A stretch of DNA of 64,000 nucleotides from an uncultured Erythrobacteraceae bacterium (GTDB taxonomy: Bacteria > Pseudomonadota > Alphaproteobacteria > Sphingomonadales > Sphingomonadaceae), in assembly GCA_946482075.1 (NCBI GenBank), contig CAMLQG010000004.1:6170-70169 (forward strand). The letters run 5' to 3'. The notes beneath the pieces are model-generated. The model saw only the letters and a list, made by a program, of their open reading frames with translations, was not told where the DNA came from and made no database searches. Positions 45,562 through 55,368 of this stretch are shown piece by piece; the first letter of the stretch is position 1, and each line of letters starts with the position of its first letter. Made by a program: the position numbers and the translations under genes.

Positions 45562-47376
45562 TCAGAGGCTACCCGCTGCGAGCATTGCCGATCCGCCCCG
45601 CTCCGCACTGTCGGCACCGTTGCGGAACATCGCGAACAGCTCGCGCCCCACGCCGTCATCCGCGACCGGGGCAGGCGCGGGATCCCGGCCGGATAGGTCG
45701 GCCAGTGTTTCGAGCCTGCCATCATGCGCGCACAGACGGACCACGTCCCCATTGCGCAGTTGGGAGAGCGGTCCCTGGCCCCAGGCTTCGGGCGTGCAGT
45801 GGATCGCGGCGGGTACTTTGCCCGAAGCGCCGGACATGCGCCCATCGGTCACCAGCGCCACTCTGTGCCCGCGATCCTGGAGCACGCCCAAGGCCGGGGT
45901 CAGCTTGTGCAGTTCGGGCATGCCGTTGGCGCGCGGGCCCTGGAAGCGGACCACGACGACCACGTCATGGTCGAGTTCGCCGGCCGAGAAGGCGGCGGTC
46001 ACGTCTTCCTGCCGTTCGAACACGCGGGCCGGCGCCTCGATGGTCCAGCGCGAAGGATCGACCGCGCTGGTCTTGAAGGTCGCGCGGCCGAGATTGCCGG
46101 TGACCAGCCGCATCCCGCCATCGGGCAGAAACGCGGAGGAAGGCTTTCGCAACATGGCATCGTCACCCGGCTGGGCGGGAGAAGGCCGCCAGGCGAGCGC
46201 GTCGCCTTCCAGCACCGGCTCTTCCCCGTAAGCGGTGAGATCGTCGCGCGCCACCGTCAGGATGTCGCGATGGGCAAGACCCGCATCCAGCAGCTCGCGG
46301 ATCACGAAGCCCATGCCGCCTGCCGCGTGGAACTGGTTCACATCGCCCGAACCATTGGGATAGACCCGCGCGATCAGCGGCACGGCGGCGGAAAGCTCGT
46401 CGAGATCCGTCCAGTCGAGGCGGATGCCCGCCGCGCGCGCGATCGCGGGCAGATGAATCGCGTGATTGGTGGAGCCGCCGGTGGCAAGCAGGCCGATGCA
46501 GGCGTTCACGATCGCCTTTTCATCGACACAGGCGGCAAGCGGGCGGTGATCATCGCCTACGCGCGCGATCGCCGCGAGGCGATGGGTGGCAGCCCGTGTG
46601 AGCGCAATCCGCAGCGGCGTGCCGGGCGGCACGAAAGCCGCGCCCGGCATGTGCAGCCCCATCATTTCCATCATCATCTGGTTGGAATTGGCGGTGCCAT
46701 AGAAAGTGCAGGTGCCGGGCGAATGGTAGCTGGCGCTCTCGCTTTCCAGCAGGTCCGCGCGCGTCGCCTTGCCTTCGGCATAGAGCTGGCGGACCTTCTG
46801 TTTCTCCTTGTTGGCGAGGCCCGACGGCATCGGCCCGCTGGGCACGAAGATCGCGGGCAGATGGCCGAAACGCAGAGCGCCGATCAGGAGGCCGGGCACG
46901 ATCTTGTCGCAGATGCCGAGCAGCGCCACGCCTTCATACATCGCGTGAGACAGCGCGACGGCGGTGGACAGCGCGATCACGTCGCGGCTGAACAGCGACA
47001 GCTCCATGCCGTCCTGTCCCTGGGTCACGCCATCGCACATCGCAGGCGTCCCGCCCGCGACCTGCGCGGTCGCGCCCGCCTCGCGCGCATAGAGCTTCAT
47101 CGCTTCGGGATAGCGACCGTAAGGCTGATGGGCCGACAGCATGTCGTTATAGGCGGTCACGATCGCGATGTTCGGCCCGCGCTGGCTGGCGATGGCCGGC
47201 TTGTCCTCCCCCGCTGCGGCGAAGCCATGGGCGAGGTTGGAGCAGGCAAGCGCGTTGCGGTCCGGATGGCGGTTCGCTTCCCGGTCCATCAGCTCGAGAT
47301 AGCGCGTGCGGCTTTCGCGCGAGTTCTCGATGATGCGCGCGGTGACGCGCTCGATGACAGGGTGGAGGCTAGTCAT
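45562..47376 (-). CDS. edd: Phosphogluconate dehydratase
   Basis: Edd dehydrates 6-phosphogluconate to KDPG and carries a [4Fe-4S] cluster. The 604-residue protein has IlvD/Edd signatures: [73 protein letters not shown] and [19 protein letters not shown]. Conserved cluster cysteines are seen in the first three blocks. ATG 47376 overlaps the 3' end of zwf by 8 nt; glk follows after 2 nt. Confidence 0.96.
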   Translation of the reverse strand: MTSLHPVIERVTARIIENSRESRTRYLELMDREANRHPDRNALACSNLAHGFAAAGEDKPAIASQRGPNIAIVTAYNDMLSAHQPYGRYPEAMKLYAREAGATAQVAGGTPAMCDGVTQGQDGMELSLFSRDVIALSTAVALSHAMYEGVALLGICDKIVPGLLIGALRFGHLPAIFVPSGPMPSGLANKEKQKVRQLYAEGKATRADLLESESASYHSPGTCTFYGTANSNQMMMEMMGLHMPGAAFVPPGTPLRIALTRAATHRLAAIARVGDDHRPLAACVDEKAIVNACIGLLATGGSTNHAIHLPAIARAAGIRLDWTDLDELSAAVPLIARVYPNGSGDVNQFHAAGGMGFVIRELLDAGLAHRDILTVARDDLTAYGEEPVLEGDALAWRPSPAQPGDDAMLRKPSSAFLPDGGMRLVTGNLGRATFKTSAVDPSRWTIEAPARVFERQEDVTAAFSAGELDHDVVVVVRFQGPRANGMPELHKLTPALGVLQDRGHRVALVTDGRMSGASGKVPAAIHCTPEAWGQGPLSQLRNGDVVRLCAHDGRLETLADLSGRDPAPAPVADDGVGRELFAMFRNGADSAERGGSAMLAAGSL

Positions 47377-48802
47377 GCCAGCTGATCCCGTCGCGTTCGG
47401 TCAGGGCGATGGCCGCGCTGGGTCCCCAGCTTCCGGCGGTGTAGGTCTTCGGAACTTGCGCTTCCGCCTCCCAGACCTTGCGGATGCCGTCGATCCACTG
47501 CCATTGCGCCTCCACCTCGTCACGCCGGACGAACAGCGTCTGATTGCCTTCGATCAGGTCGAGCAGCAGGCGTTCGTATGCGATGCGGCGATGCGTCCCG
47601 GTGAAAGCGTCGGGCATGGCGATGTCCAGCGGCACTTCGCGCAAGCCGATCCCGTCGCGGTCGAGCCCCGGCACTTTGGCCATCAGCGACAGGGTGATGT
47701 TCTCTTCCGGCTGGATGCCGATCACCAGCCGGTTGGGCAGCGTGCGCGCGCCGTCGAAGATCGAATGCGGAATGCCGCGGAACTGGACGACGATCTCGGT
47801 CGTCCGCTTGGGCAGGCGCTTGCCGGTGCGCAGATAGAAGGGCACGCCTTTCCAGCGCCAATTGTCGACATGGACCTTCAGCGCCACGAAAGTCTCGGTG
47901 CCGCTGCCCTTGCCGAGCTCCTCGTCATAGCCCGGAACCGCCTGGCCCGCGATGGCGCCGGCGCGATACTGGCCGGTAACGGTCTCGCCCGGCAGGATGG
48001 GCCGCAGAGCGCGCAGCACCTTGACCTTCTCGTCCCGCACCGCCGTGGCCTCGTAGGAGACGGGCGGCTCCATCGCGACGAGAGCGAGGAGCTGGAGCAT
48101 GTGGTTCTGCACCATGTCGCGCAGCGCGCCGGCGCTGTCGTAGAAATCGATGCGGCTTTCCAGCCCCACGGTTTCGGACACGGTGATCTGCACGTGGTCG
48201 ATATGCGCCGCGTTCCACAGCGGTTCAAACATCAGATTGGCGAAGCGCAGCGCGAGCAGGTTCTGAACCGTCTCCTTGCCCAGATAGTGGTCGATGCGGA
48301 AGATGCGGTGTTCGGGAAACGCGGTCGCCACCGCATCGTTGATCTGGCGGCTGGAAGCGAGATCGCTGCCCAGCGGCTTTTCAAGGCCGATGCGCACCCT
48401 TTCGGTCGTAAGTCCGCTGCGTTCCAGCCCGGCGATGGTCGGTTCGAACAGGCTTGGCGCGGTGGAGAGGAAAATCGCCAGTCCCTCGTCGATCTGCCCG
48501 ACCTTTTCCGCCAGGCCGGCGAAACCCTCCGGCTTCGTCGCGTCGAGCGGGACATAGCTCAGCCGGTTGAGGAATGTCGCGATCCCGCCCTTGCGGTTGC
48601 TGGGCAGGTATTTCTCCAGCGCGGCGCGGGCGAAGTTGCGATAGCTCGCATCGTCATGCTCCGACCGCGCCGTACCGATGATGGTGAGATCCGGGCTGAT
48701 GAGCTGGTCCGCATCCAGCGCGCAGAGCGAAGGCAGCAGCATGCGCTGCGCAAGATCGCCGGTCGCGCCGAAGAGAAGCAGGCGGTTTGCGGTGAAATTC
48801 AT
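47369..48802 (-). CDS. zwf: Glucose-6-phosphate 1-dehydrogenase
   Basis: Zwf oxidises glucose-6-phosphate to 6-phosphogluconolactone with NAD(P)+. The 477-residue protein has the nucleotide loop [19 protein letters not shown] (residues 8-26), the active-site RIDHYLGKE (about 172-180), GLEKPLGSD and [18 protein letters not shown] 48802 is clear. It is the first gene of the operon with edd, glk and eda. A 6-phosphogluconolactonase gene (pgl), often found here, is absent. Confidence 0.96.
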   Translation of the reverse strand: MNFTANRLLLFGATGDLAQRMLLPSLCALDADQLISPDLTIIGTARSEHDDASYRNFARAALEKYLPSNRKGGIATFLNRLSYVPLDATKPEGFAGLAEKVGQIDEGLAIFLSTAPSLFEPTIAGLERSGLTTERVRIGLEKPLGSDLASSRQINDAVATAFPEHRIFRIDHYLGKETVQNLLALRFANLMFEPLWNAAHIDHVQITVSETVGLESRIDFYDSAGALRDMVQNHMLQLLALVAMEPPVSYEATAVRDEKVKVLRALRPILPGETVTGQYRAGAIAGQAVPGYDEELGKGSGTETFVALKVHVDNWRWKGVPFYLRTGKRLPKRTTEIVVQFRGIPHSIFDGARTLPNRLVIGIQPEENITLSLMAKVPGLDRDGIGLREVPLDIAMPDAFTGTHRRIAYERLLLDLIEGNQTLFVRRDEVEAQWQWIDGIRKVWEAEAQVPKTYTAGSWGPSAAIALTERDGISWHD

Positions 48803-48908
48803 CCGGGGCTGGCCCGACGGCTAGGCATGGAAGCGCTCTCCTTCGTGCCGATCATAGCGACCTGTAGCATTTCAAGAAATGCGCGAGGGGAGAAAAGGTT
48901 CTTTCGAT

Positions 48909-48937
48909 CCTCCCCGTCACCGCGGGTGATGGGGAGG
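48909..48937 (-). repeat. 13-bp hairpin CCTCCCCGTCACC
   Basis: CCTCCCCGTCACC (48909-48921) and GGTGATGGGGAGG (48925-48937) pair with one G-T mismatch around GCG. It starts 3 nt after the transglutaminase stop on the minus strand and could stabilise or end that transcript; no T tract is visible. Confidence 0.7.
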
Positions 48938-48939
48938 AG

Positions 48940-49734
48940 CTAACTTTTGCTGACCTCGATCACCTGTTCCTCGATCGCGATCATTCCGAAGCTGGTGAGA
49001 AAGCTGACATCGGCGGCATCGCGGCCCACGCCGATTTTCACGGCATCGGTGGCGTCCGCCATCAGCGTGGCGTCCACCAGGTGCCAGCCGCCGCCGGTCC
49101 CTTCCACGTTGGCCAGGAACACTTCCGCCACGGCGTGGAAATCCTGCGGCGCGACATTGGGCGCATAGACGCTGACATAGCGCGCCGGAATGCCGGAAGC
49201 GCGCGCGAAGCTGACCATCAGATGCGCGAAATCGCGGCAGACGCCACGCCGTTCCACGAAGCTGTCGAGCGCCGTGGTGGTCGGCCCGCTGCTCCCCGGC
49301 TCGTAGGCGATATGCTCGTTGATCCAGTCGCGGATCGCGATCACCAGCGCGCCGCCCTTGATGTCGATGAACTCGGTTTCGACGAAATGGTGGAAGCGTT
49401 CCCCTGCGCAATAGCGGGAATCGAACAGATATTGCACCGTTTCCGCCGGGAGCATGCGCAGCGGCATCGACGGCAGGGCCGTGATATCGGCCAGGATCCG
49501 CTGGGGGGAGACTTTCGCGCCATAGGCGATCTCCATGCGTCCTTCGGCATGGAGCCAGATCCTTTCCCCGATCCCCGCCTCGGTCGCGACGCGGGCGATA
49601 TGGTCGGACGGGGGCAGGCTGGTGCGCGCTTCCGACAGCATCTGCTCGGGCAAGTCGGCCGCTTCGAACTGGAGAAGGATATCCGTGGGCTGCTCGACCG
49701 TGAAGCGGAGCCTGGCAGAGATGTCGATGGTCAT
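48940..49734 (-). CDS. Transglutaminase-like cysteine peptidase, third copy
   Basis: The 264-residue protein has an intact triad: Cys166 (RRGVCRDFAHLM), His200 (QDFHAVAEVF) and Asp221 (WHLVDATLM). Its N-terminal half (MTIDISARLRFTVEQPTDIL) is a beta-domain only distantly like Bact_transglu_N. No signal peptide is visible. ATG 49734 has GAGGG upstream; an in-frame ATG at 49863 would add 43 residues that overlap the divergent gene. It is not next to an ATP-grasp gene, unlike the cluster at 23-30 kb. It lies downstream of corA's divergent promoter region (118 nt). Confidence 0.88.
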   Translation of the reverse strand: MTIDISARLRFTVEQPTDILLQFEAADLPEQMLSEARTSLPPSDHIARVATEAGIGERIWLHAEGRMEIAYGAKVSPQRILADITALPSMPLRMLPAETVQYLFDSRYCAGERFHHFVETEFIDIKGGALVIAIRDWINEHIAYEPGSSGPTTTALDSFVERRGVCRDFAHLMVSFARASGIPARYVSVYAPNVAPQDFHAVAEVFLANVEGTGGGWHLVDATLMADATDAVKIGVGRDAADVSFLTSFGMIAIEEQVIEVSKS

Positions 49735-49852
49735 CGTCCCTCGAACGTAGCCGATCCCGGAATGTTTCGCACATCTGCAAAATTTCCCTGCCATGGCGTC
49801 TTGGCCGCATTCCCGATTGCCAGCGGCCACGGCTTTTGCGACATCTCCCGCC

Positions 49853-50827
49853 ATGCCGATCATCGCCGCGCGCCGCTATCGCCATGGCCAGGCCGAGGCC
49901 GGAGAGCTTCCCATCGACGGCCGTCCGCGCACGCCGCTGCCACCCGGCTGTTTCGACTGGGTCGGGCTGTGCGAACCGGACGACGCCCTGATGGACAGCG
50001 CGATGCGCCAGTTCGGGCTCCATCCCCTGGCGGTGGAAGACGCGATGTGCGCAGGCCATTCGGCCAAGGTGGAGCCCTATGGCGACCAGCTGTTCGTCAT
50101 CGCGCGCACGGCCGCGCTGTGCGATGGCGAGGTGATCGAATACGGCCAGACCGCGATGTTCCTCGGCAAGGATTTCCTCGTGACCGTGCGGCAGGGCAAT
50201 CCGCGTAAGCACCTGGAACTGCGTGCTCATCTCGAAGCCAATGCGGAGCGGCTGGCGGAAGGGCCGGACTTCGTGCTCCATGCGGTACTGGACTTCATCG
50301 CCGACGGCTACGATCCGGTGATCGACGCGCTGGACGAGGCGGTCCATGCGCTGGAGGAACGGGCGATCGACGCGTTCCCCGATCCGGACACCATCCGCCG
50401 GATCTTCCGCCTGCGCCGCCAGTTGCGCCGGTTCGAGAGGATCGCCGGTCCGATGGAGGAAGTCGCGCGCCGGCTGTCGACCGCGGAACTGCCGGCGGTG
50501 GACGCGACCGCGCGGCCCTGGTTCCGCGATGTGCACGATCATGTCCGCCGCTGCCTGACGCTGGCCGCGGGGCTCAAGGAAATGCTGGCGAACGTCGTGG
50601 AAACGGCGGGCCTGCTGGAACAGCACAGGCAAGGCGTGATCACCCGGCAGCTCGCCGCCTGGGCCGCGATCCTGGCGGTGCCGACGGCGGTCGCGGGGAT
50701 CTACGGAATGAATTTCGAATTCATGCCGGAACTGCACTGGCGTTACGGCTATGCCGCGGCGCTCGGGCTGATCGGGGTGCTGTGCGGGACGTTGTATTGG
50801 CAGTTCAAGCGGATCGGGTGGTTGTAA
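49853..50827 (+). CDS. corA: CorA-family metal ion transporter
   Basis: The 324-residue protein has a large cytoplasmic N-terminal domain and two C-terminal helices (QLAAWAAILAVPTAVAGIYG and YGYAAALGLIGVLCGTLYW) flanking the YGMNF motif that forms the pore mouth. It takes up Mg2+ or exports/imports related cations (Co2+, Ni2+, Zn2+). The C-terminal positively charged tail (FKRIGWL) is typical. ATG 49853 begins the conserved MPIIAARRYRHG; an in-frame ATG at 49793 would add 20 residues. It is convergent with rimO. Confidence 0.92.
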   Translation: MPIIAARRYRHGQAEAGELPIDGRPRTPLPPGCFDWVGLCEPDDALMDSAMRQFGLHPLAVEDAMCAGHSAKVEPYGDQLFVIARTAALCDGEVIEYGQTAMFLGKDFLVTVRQGNPRKHLELRAHLEANAERLAEGPDFVLHAVLDFIADGYDPVIDALDEAVHALEERAIDAFPDPDTIRRIFRLRRQLRRFERIAGPMEEVARRLSTAELPAVDATARPWFRDVHDHVRRCLTLAAGLKEMLANVVETAGLLEQHRQGVITRQLAAWAAILAVPTAVAGIYGMNFEFMPELHWRYGYAAALGLIGVLCGTLYWQFKRIGWL

Positions 50828-50848
50828 GACAACCCAACTCAAGTCCCC

Positions 50849-50933
50849 GTTCGCCCTGAGCTTGTCGAAGGGCAGCTTTTCTCTTCAGCACCAGCAGAAA
50901 GAACGACGGTCCTTCGACAAGCTCAGGACGAAC
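50849..50933. repeat. Intergenic inverted repeat, GTTCGTCCTGAGCTTGTCG family (copy 3), possible terminator
   Basis: GTTCGCCCTGAGCTTGTCGA (50849-50868) and CCTTCGACAAGCTCAGGACG (50911-50930, ending AAC at 50933) form a long hairpin followed by GGTTTTTT. It lies between convergent corA and rimO, so it may end transcription of the corA strand. Confidence 0.88.
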
Positions 50934-50945
50934 GGTTTTTTGATG

Positions 50946-52316
50946 TCAGCCTTCTTGCATCACCCCGAACAGATCATGCGCATCGGCATCTTCCACCAGC
51001 ACCTCCGCGAAATCGCCGGGTGACAGGCCCTCGGGCACGTTGCGCAGGAAGACGTTGCCGTCGATCTCCGGCGCGTCGGCCTGGCTGCGCGCGGTGGCGC
51101 CGATATCGCCATCCCCGTCCGGCTCGCCCACCTCGTCCACGATCACCGGGATCACCCGGCCGATCTTGGCGGAAAGCCGTGCCACGCTGATCGCCTCGGT
51201 CTTTTCCATGAGCCGCGCGTAGCGTTCTTCCTTGACCTCTTCCGGCACCGCGCCGGGCAAGTCGTTCGCGCTTGCACCGTCCACCGGTTCGAAGCGGAAG
51301 CCGCCCACGCGGTCGAGCTGGGCTTCATCCAGCCAGTCGAGCAGGTACTGGAAGTCCTCCTCCGTCTCGCCCGGGAAGCCCACGACGAAGCTCGACCGGA
51401 TGGCGATGTCGGGGCAGATCTCCCGCCAGCTCCGGAGCCGCTCGAGTACGCGGGCCTCGTTCGCCGGGCGTTTCATCGCCTTCAGCACGCTGGGGCTGGC
51501 ATGCTGGAACGGGATGTCGAGATAGGGCGTCAGCAGCCCTTCGGCCATCAGCGGGATCACCGCGTCCACATGGGGATAGGGATAGACGTAGTGCAGGCGG
51601 ACCCAGGGCACGTCGCCCTGCGGGGTGCGCAGCTGGCCCAGCTCGCGGGCGAGATCCGTCATATGGGCGCGCACTTCGTGCCCGTGCCACTGCCGCGGCT
51701 CGTGCCTTATGTCGACGCCGTAGGCCGAGGTGTCCTGGCTGATGACCAGCAATTCCTTGGTACCCGCCGCCACGAGCTTTTCCGCTTCGCGCAGCACCGC
51801 ATCGATCCGCCGGCTGGCGAGTTTTCCGCGCAGTTGCGGAATGATGCAGAAGGAGCAGGCGTGATTGCAGCCTTCGGAGATCTTGAGATAGGAGTAGTGG
51901 CGCGGCGTGAGCTTGACGTCCGTCTGCGGGACGAGATCGACGAAGGGCCCCTGCGAATTGGGCGCCGCTTCATGCACCGCTTCCACCACGGCTTCGTATT
52001 GATGCGCGCCGGTCACGGCCAGCACATCGGGGAATTTGGCGCGGATCACATCCGCTTCATTGCCCATGCACCCGGTCACGATCACGCGTCCGTTCTCGGC
52101 GATCGCCTCGCCGATGGCGGCCAGGCTTTCCTCCTTCGCGCTGTCGAGGAAGCCGCATGTGTTGACCAGCACGACATCGGCGCCGGTATAGTCCGGGCTC
52201 ATCGCGTAGCCGTCCGCCCGCAGGCGGGTGAGGATGCGCTCGGAATCGACCAGGGCCTTGGGACAACCGAGGCTGACCATGCCGACGCGGCGCGCAGTGG
52301 GGATTGATTGGGGCAT
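50946..52316 (-). CDS. rimO: Ribosomal protein S12 methylthiotransferase
   Basis: RimO adds a methylthio group to Asp88 of S12. The 456-residue protein has an N-terminal MTTase domain with cysteines in [26 protein letters not shown] and VTGCMG. A radical SAM domain follows with CNHACSFC (cluster in [19 protein letters not shown]), then a C-terminal TRAM-like region ([10 protein letters not shown]). ATG 52316 is chosen for the family start ([20 protein letters not shown]); an earlier in-frame start at 52346 adds 10 residues. The same layout in MiaB is excluded by the S12-type RimO sequence blocks ([16 protein letters not shown]). Confidence 0.94.
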   Translation of the reverse strand: MPQSIPTARRVGMVSLGCPKALVDSERILTRLRADGYAMSPDYTGADVVLVNTCGFLDSAKEESLAAIGEAIAENGRVIVTGCMGNEADVIRAKFPDVLAVTGAHQYEAVVEAVHEAAPNSQGPFVDLVPQTDVKLTPRHYSYLKISEGCNHACSFCIIPQLRGKLASRRIDAVLREAEKLVAAGTKELLVISQDTSAYGVDIRHEPRQWHGHEVRAHMTDLARELGQLRTPQGDVPWVRLHYVYPYPHVDAVIPLMAEGLLTPYLDIPFQHASPSVLKAMKRPANEARVLERLRSWREICPDIAIRSSFVVGFPGETEEDFQYLLDWLDEAQLDRVGGFRFEPVDGASANDLPGAVPEEVKEERYARLMEKTEAISVARLSAKIGRVIPVIVDEVGEPDGDGDIGATARSQADAPEIDGNVFLRNVPEGLSPGDFAEVLVEDADAHDLFGVMQEG

Positions 52317-52404
52317 TTCGCGCCGCGCCCTACACCTCGCGCGCATTTTTCGCTACATATTGCTGCACGGGGGGTAAAAGGAGCCCCGGAGGGGACTGAA
52401 GGCT

Positions 52405-52815
52405 ATGGGACCGATCAACTGGCTGGCCGTGGCTGTCGCGGCATTCGCGGCCGTCTGCATTGCGTTCTTCTGGTACGGGCCGCTTTTCGGGCGCGCGAAG
52501 CTTCGCGAAGTGGGGCCTGGCGGGCTTGCCGGCCGGCGCAATCCGGGCGTCACGATGCTCCTCACGGTGGCATTGCTCCTGCTGACCGCCGCGATGATGG
52601 GGCACATGTTCGCCCGCATCACGCCGGAAACGCTTTCGCTCAAGCCGTGGCTCTATGTCATGATGTCGGGCGGCCTGGCGCTGTTCTTCGTGATCCCGGC
52701 GCTGTGGCTCAGCTATTCGCACCAGCAGTTCTCCGCCCGGCTCGCGGCGATCGATGCGGGATACTGGCTGGCCGCCTATCTCGCGATGGGCGCGGTGTTC
52801 TGGTCGCTGTCTTAA
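52405..52815 (+). CDS. DUF1761 family membrane protein
   Basis: The 136-residue protein has four predicted membrane helices: WLAVAVAAFAAVCIAFFWYG, VTMLLTVALLLLTAAMMG, LYVMMSGGLALFFVIPALWL and AAIDAGYWLAAYLAMGAVFW. The FWYGPLFG motif after helix 1 and the overall layout match DUF1761, of unknown function. It is divergent from rimO, and the start is preceded by GGAGGGG. A half-copy of the GTCATTGCGAG repeat follows at 52830. Confidence 0.85.
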   Translation: MGPINWLAVAVAAFAAVCIAFFWYGPLFGRAKLREVGPGGLAGRRNPGVTMLLTVALLLLTAAMMGHMFARITPETLSLKPWLYVMMSGGLALFFVIPALWLSYSHQQFSARLAAIDAGYWLAAYLAMGAVFWSLS

Positions 52816-52829
52816 ATCGCCTTTCGTCC

Positions 52830-52859
52830 GTCATTGCGAGGAGCGCAGCGACGAAGCAA
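52830..52859. repeat. Half-site of the GTCATTGCGAG repeat (copy 3)
   Basis: GTCATTGCGAGGAGCGCAGC followed by GACGAAGCAA matches the left arm of the repeat at 30215 with no right arm. It ends 2 nt before the stop of the potassium channel gene. Confidence 0.8.
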
Positions 52860-52861
52860 GT

Positions 52862-53935
52862 TCAAGATGACGATGGGGAGAGGTTTTCCGCTGAATCCTT
52901 CTCATCCCCCGGCGTCGGCACGATCTCCACCACCATGTCCCCGGCTTCCAGCTTCCTGGCCTCATCCTCCCAATAGCCGTGGGGCTTGCCCCCGCGATAG
53001 ATCCGCAGGCCGCGCCCGCCGGTTGCAAGATCGCCCAGCGAACGGCCGATCTCCTCGTCCATCACCAGCCGTTCGACCAGCTGGACCCGGCCGGCGACCG
53101 AAGCGAGATCGACCAGGTAATCCGCGACATGCGTGCCTTGCGCCGATCCGGCGAGCAGCAGGCCGGTGAAGCGCACCGGGTTGATCACATTGTTCGCGCC
53201 TGCCTGCTTGGCGAGCAGTTCGTTGTCATCCGCCCGCACCACCACGCTGATCGACACGTTCGGCGCGAGATGTCGCACGGTCAGCACGATCAGGATCGAG
53301 GTGTCGTCGCGCCCGGCGGAAACCAGCACGGCGCTGGCATTGGCTATGCGCACCGCCTTCAGGGTCTCGTCGCGCGTGGCGTCGCCCGCCATCACGTTGC
53401 AGCCCATCGCCTCGGCCACGGACAGCCGGCCATTATTGGGATCGATCACCACGATATCGTCGGGCTTGGTTCCGCGCTCGATCAGCTCGGTGACCGCTTC
53501 GGAGCCGCTGACGCCGAAGCCGAGCACCACGATATGATCGGTCAGCGTTCTCTGGATGCGCGCCATGCGCCATTTCTCCCAACTGCGCTTGATGAAGAAA
53601 TCATAAGCCGTACCTACGAAAATGAAGATCACGGCAAAACGGATCGGCGTGACGACGACCGCTTCGAACAGGCGCGACCGGTCGCTTACGGGCGCGATAT
53701 CGCCGAAGCCGGTCGTGGTGATGGAGATCATCGTGAAATAGAACACGTCGAGGAAGCTGACATGGCCGTCATGGCTGTCCACCAGCCCGCCGCGATCCAG
53801 CCAATGGCCGATCACCACCAGGAAGATCAGCCCGAAGGCCGCCAGCAGCCGCGCGCCCGCATCGGCCCAGACCGACAGGCGCAGAGCGCGCCGCAGGGGC
53901 TGAAAGCGATCCGGATGGCGTGGGCCGCTTTTCAT
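52862..53935 (-). CDS. Two-helix potassium channel with RCK (TrkA-N/TrkA-C) domains
   Basis: The 357-residue protein has two membrane helices flanking the pore loop TTTGFGDI (about residues 73-80; a variant of the K+ filter TTVGYGD). A Rossmann TrkA-N domain follows (HIVVLGFGVSGSEAV, VVIDPNNGRLSV, MAGDATRDETLKAVRIANAS), then a C-terminal TrkA-C-like segment. This resembles MthK/Kch-type channels gated by cytoplasmic ligands. The GFGD filter instead of GYGD is common in bacterial channels. ATG 53935 is clear; the M23 peptidase gene is 29 nt upstream on the same strand. Confidence 0.92.
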   Translation of the reverse strand: MKSGPRHPDRFQPLRRALRLSVWADAGARLLAAFGLIFLVVIGHWLDRGGLVDSHDGHVSFLDVFYFTMISITTTGFGDIAPVSDRSRLFEAVVVTPIRFAVIFIFVGTAYDFFIKRSWEKWRMARIQRTLTDHIVVLGFGVSGSEAVTELIERGTKPDDIVVIDPNNGRLSVAEAMGCNVMAGDATRDETLKAVRIANASAVLVSAGRDDTSILIVLTVRHLAPNVSISVVVRADDNELLAKQAGANNVINPVRFTGLLLAGSAQGTHVADYLVDLASVAGRVQLVERLVMDEEIGRSLGDLATGGRGLRIYRGGKPHGYWEDEARKLEAGDMVVEIVPTPGDEKDSAENLSPSSS

Positions 53936-53964
53936 CGAAAACTCATCGGAAGCTCACGCCATGG

Positions 53965-55368
53965 TCACTGCGCGCTCTGATCGCCCAGCAGCGGGCGGGG
54001 ATCGACGGGCTTGTTGTTCTTGCGGATCTCGAAATGGAGCTTCGGCTCTTTCGCCGATCCGCTCTGCCCCACCGTGCCGATGGCGGCGCCCGCGCGCAGC
54101 TGCACACCTTCCTCGACTGCGATGGTCTTCAGATGGCCATAGGCGGAATGCCAGCCATTGCCGTGGTCGATGATCACCAGATTGCCGTATTTCTGCGCTT
54201 CGCTGGCGGCGTAGAGCACCGATCCGGCGGCCGCCGCACGCACGGCGGTGCCGCTCTTGGCGGAGATGTCGATCCCGCCATGGCTGTCCACATCGGTGCC
54301 CGGCGCGTAGCCGACGATGACGGGTCCGTTCACCGGCCAGCGGAAATCGGGAGCCCCTTCGGGGCGAATCTTGGTGGCGGGAACGGGCTTGGGCTTCGGT
54401 GCGGCGACCACCGGCGCTTCGGGGAGCTTCGCCTTGGTCATCACGGGGATGATCAGCCTCTGACCGGGCTTCAGCACCGTGTCATCGCCGAATCCATTGG
54501 CGATGGCGATCATGTGGAACGGGATACCGTACTGATAGGCGATCCCGAAGCCGGTCTCGCCATCCTTGACCACATGGGTCTTCTTGCGCGGAATGATCAG
54601 CTTCTGGCCGACTTGCACTTCATAGGGCTCGGCGATGCCGTTGGCTTCCGCGATCAGGATGCGGGGGATGCCGGCGCGGTTGACGATGCCGTTCAGCGTC
54701 TCCCCCGGTTGGACCACATGCACGTCCTCGCTCTGCGTCTCTTCGGTCGCATCGCGCATCGAAGGCTTGGCGCCCGGTATGGTGAGCTTCTGGCCGACCC
54801 GCAGCGCGTAGGGTTCCTTGAGCCTGTTCGCCTTGATGATCGCGCCCGGCGTCACCCCGGCGCGATTGGCGATGCCGTTCAAGGTTTCGCCATCCTTCAC
54901 GAGATAGACGGCCGAAGTGGACGAAGCGGCGGCGGGCTTGGCTTGCGCCGGCGCGTTCTTGCCGCCCGGAATGGCGAGCTTCCGGCCCGCGCGCAGCGCG
55001 TAGGGCTCCTTGAGATTGTTCGCCTGGGCGATCGAGGCGGCGGACACGCCTGTGCGATTGGCGATGCCGTTCAGGGTTTCCCCGTCCTTGACCACATAGG
55101 TCGAACTCGCGGCAGGTTTCGCCGGGGCCTTCGCCGGAGCGCCTGCTCCGTCGGGGATCTTCAGCGTCTGGCCGACCCGCAGCGCATAGGGTTCCTTCAA
55201 TCCGTTCGCCTTGGCGATCGAGCCGGCGGATACGCCTGCACGGTTGGCGATGCCGTTCAGGGTTTCACCCTCCTTCACCCGGTATTCGCTTTCCTGCGCC
55301 GTGGAGACGGTCGGCACCATGAGGCTGATGAGCGGCGTCGCAAGCAGGGAGAGAGCGCGCTGTTTCAC
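53965..55368 (-). CDS. LysM-repeat M23 family metallopeptidase
   Basis: The 467-residue protein has a signal peptide (MKQRALSLLATPLISLMV..., cut near TAQ) and five LysM modules. The first three are very alike (GETLNGIANRAGVSAGSIAK and close variants ending in KEPYALR). A C-terminal M23 domain has the zinc ligands HGGID, YGHLK and LHFEI. LysM binds peptidoglycan; M23 enzymes of this layout (NlpD/EnvC-like) either cut it or, if inactive, activate amidases. Here the zinc ligands appear intact. It overlaps surE by 4 nt, an arrangement (surE-nlpD) seen in proteobacteria. Confidence 0.92.
   Translation of the reverse strand: MKQRALSLLATPLISLMVPTVSTAQESEYRVKEGETLNGIANRAGVSAGSIAKANGLKEPYALRVGQTLKIPDGAGAPAKAPAKPAASSTYVVKDGETLNGIANRTGVSAASIAQANNLKEPYALRAGRKLAIPGGKNAPAQAKPAAASSTSAVYLVKDGETLNGIANRAGVTPGAIIKANRLKEPYALRVGQKLTIPGAKPSMRDATEETQSEDVHVVQPGETLNGIVNRAGIPRILIAEANGIAEPYEVQVGQKLIIPRKKTHVVKDGETGFGIAYQYGIPFHMIAIANGFGDDTVLKPGQRLIIPVMTKAKLPEAPVVAAPKPKPVPATKIRPEGAPDFRWPVNGPVIVGYAPGTDVDSHGGIDISAKSGTAVRAAAAGSVLYAASEAQKYGNLVIIDHGNGWHSAYGHLKTIAVEEGVQLRAGAAIGTVGQSGSAKEPKLHFEIRKNNKPVDPRPLLGDQSAQ

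Noticed and set aside
54640..55290. Possible CRISPR-like direct repeats
   Set aside because: The repeated tracts are in-frame LysM coding modules of unequal divergence, with no spacer structure and no cas genes.
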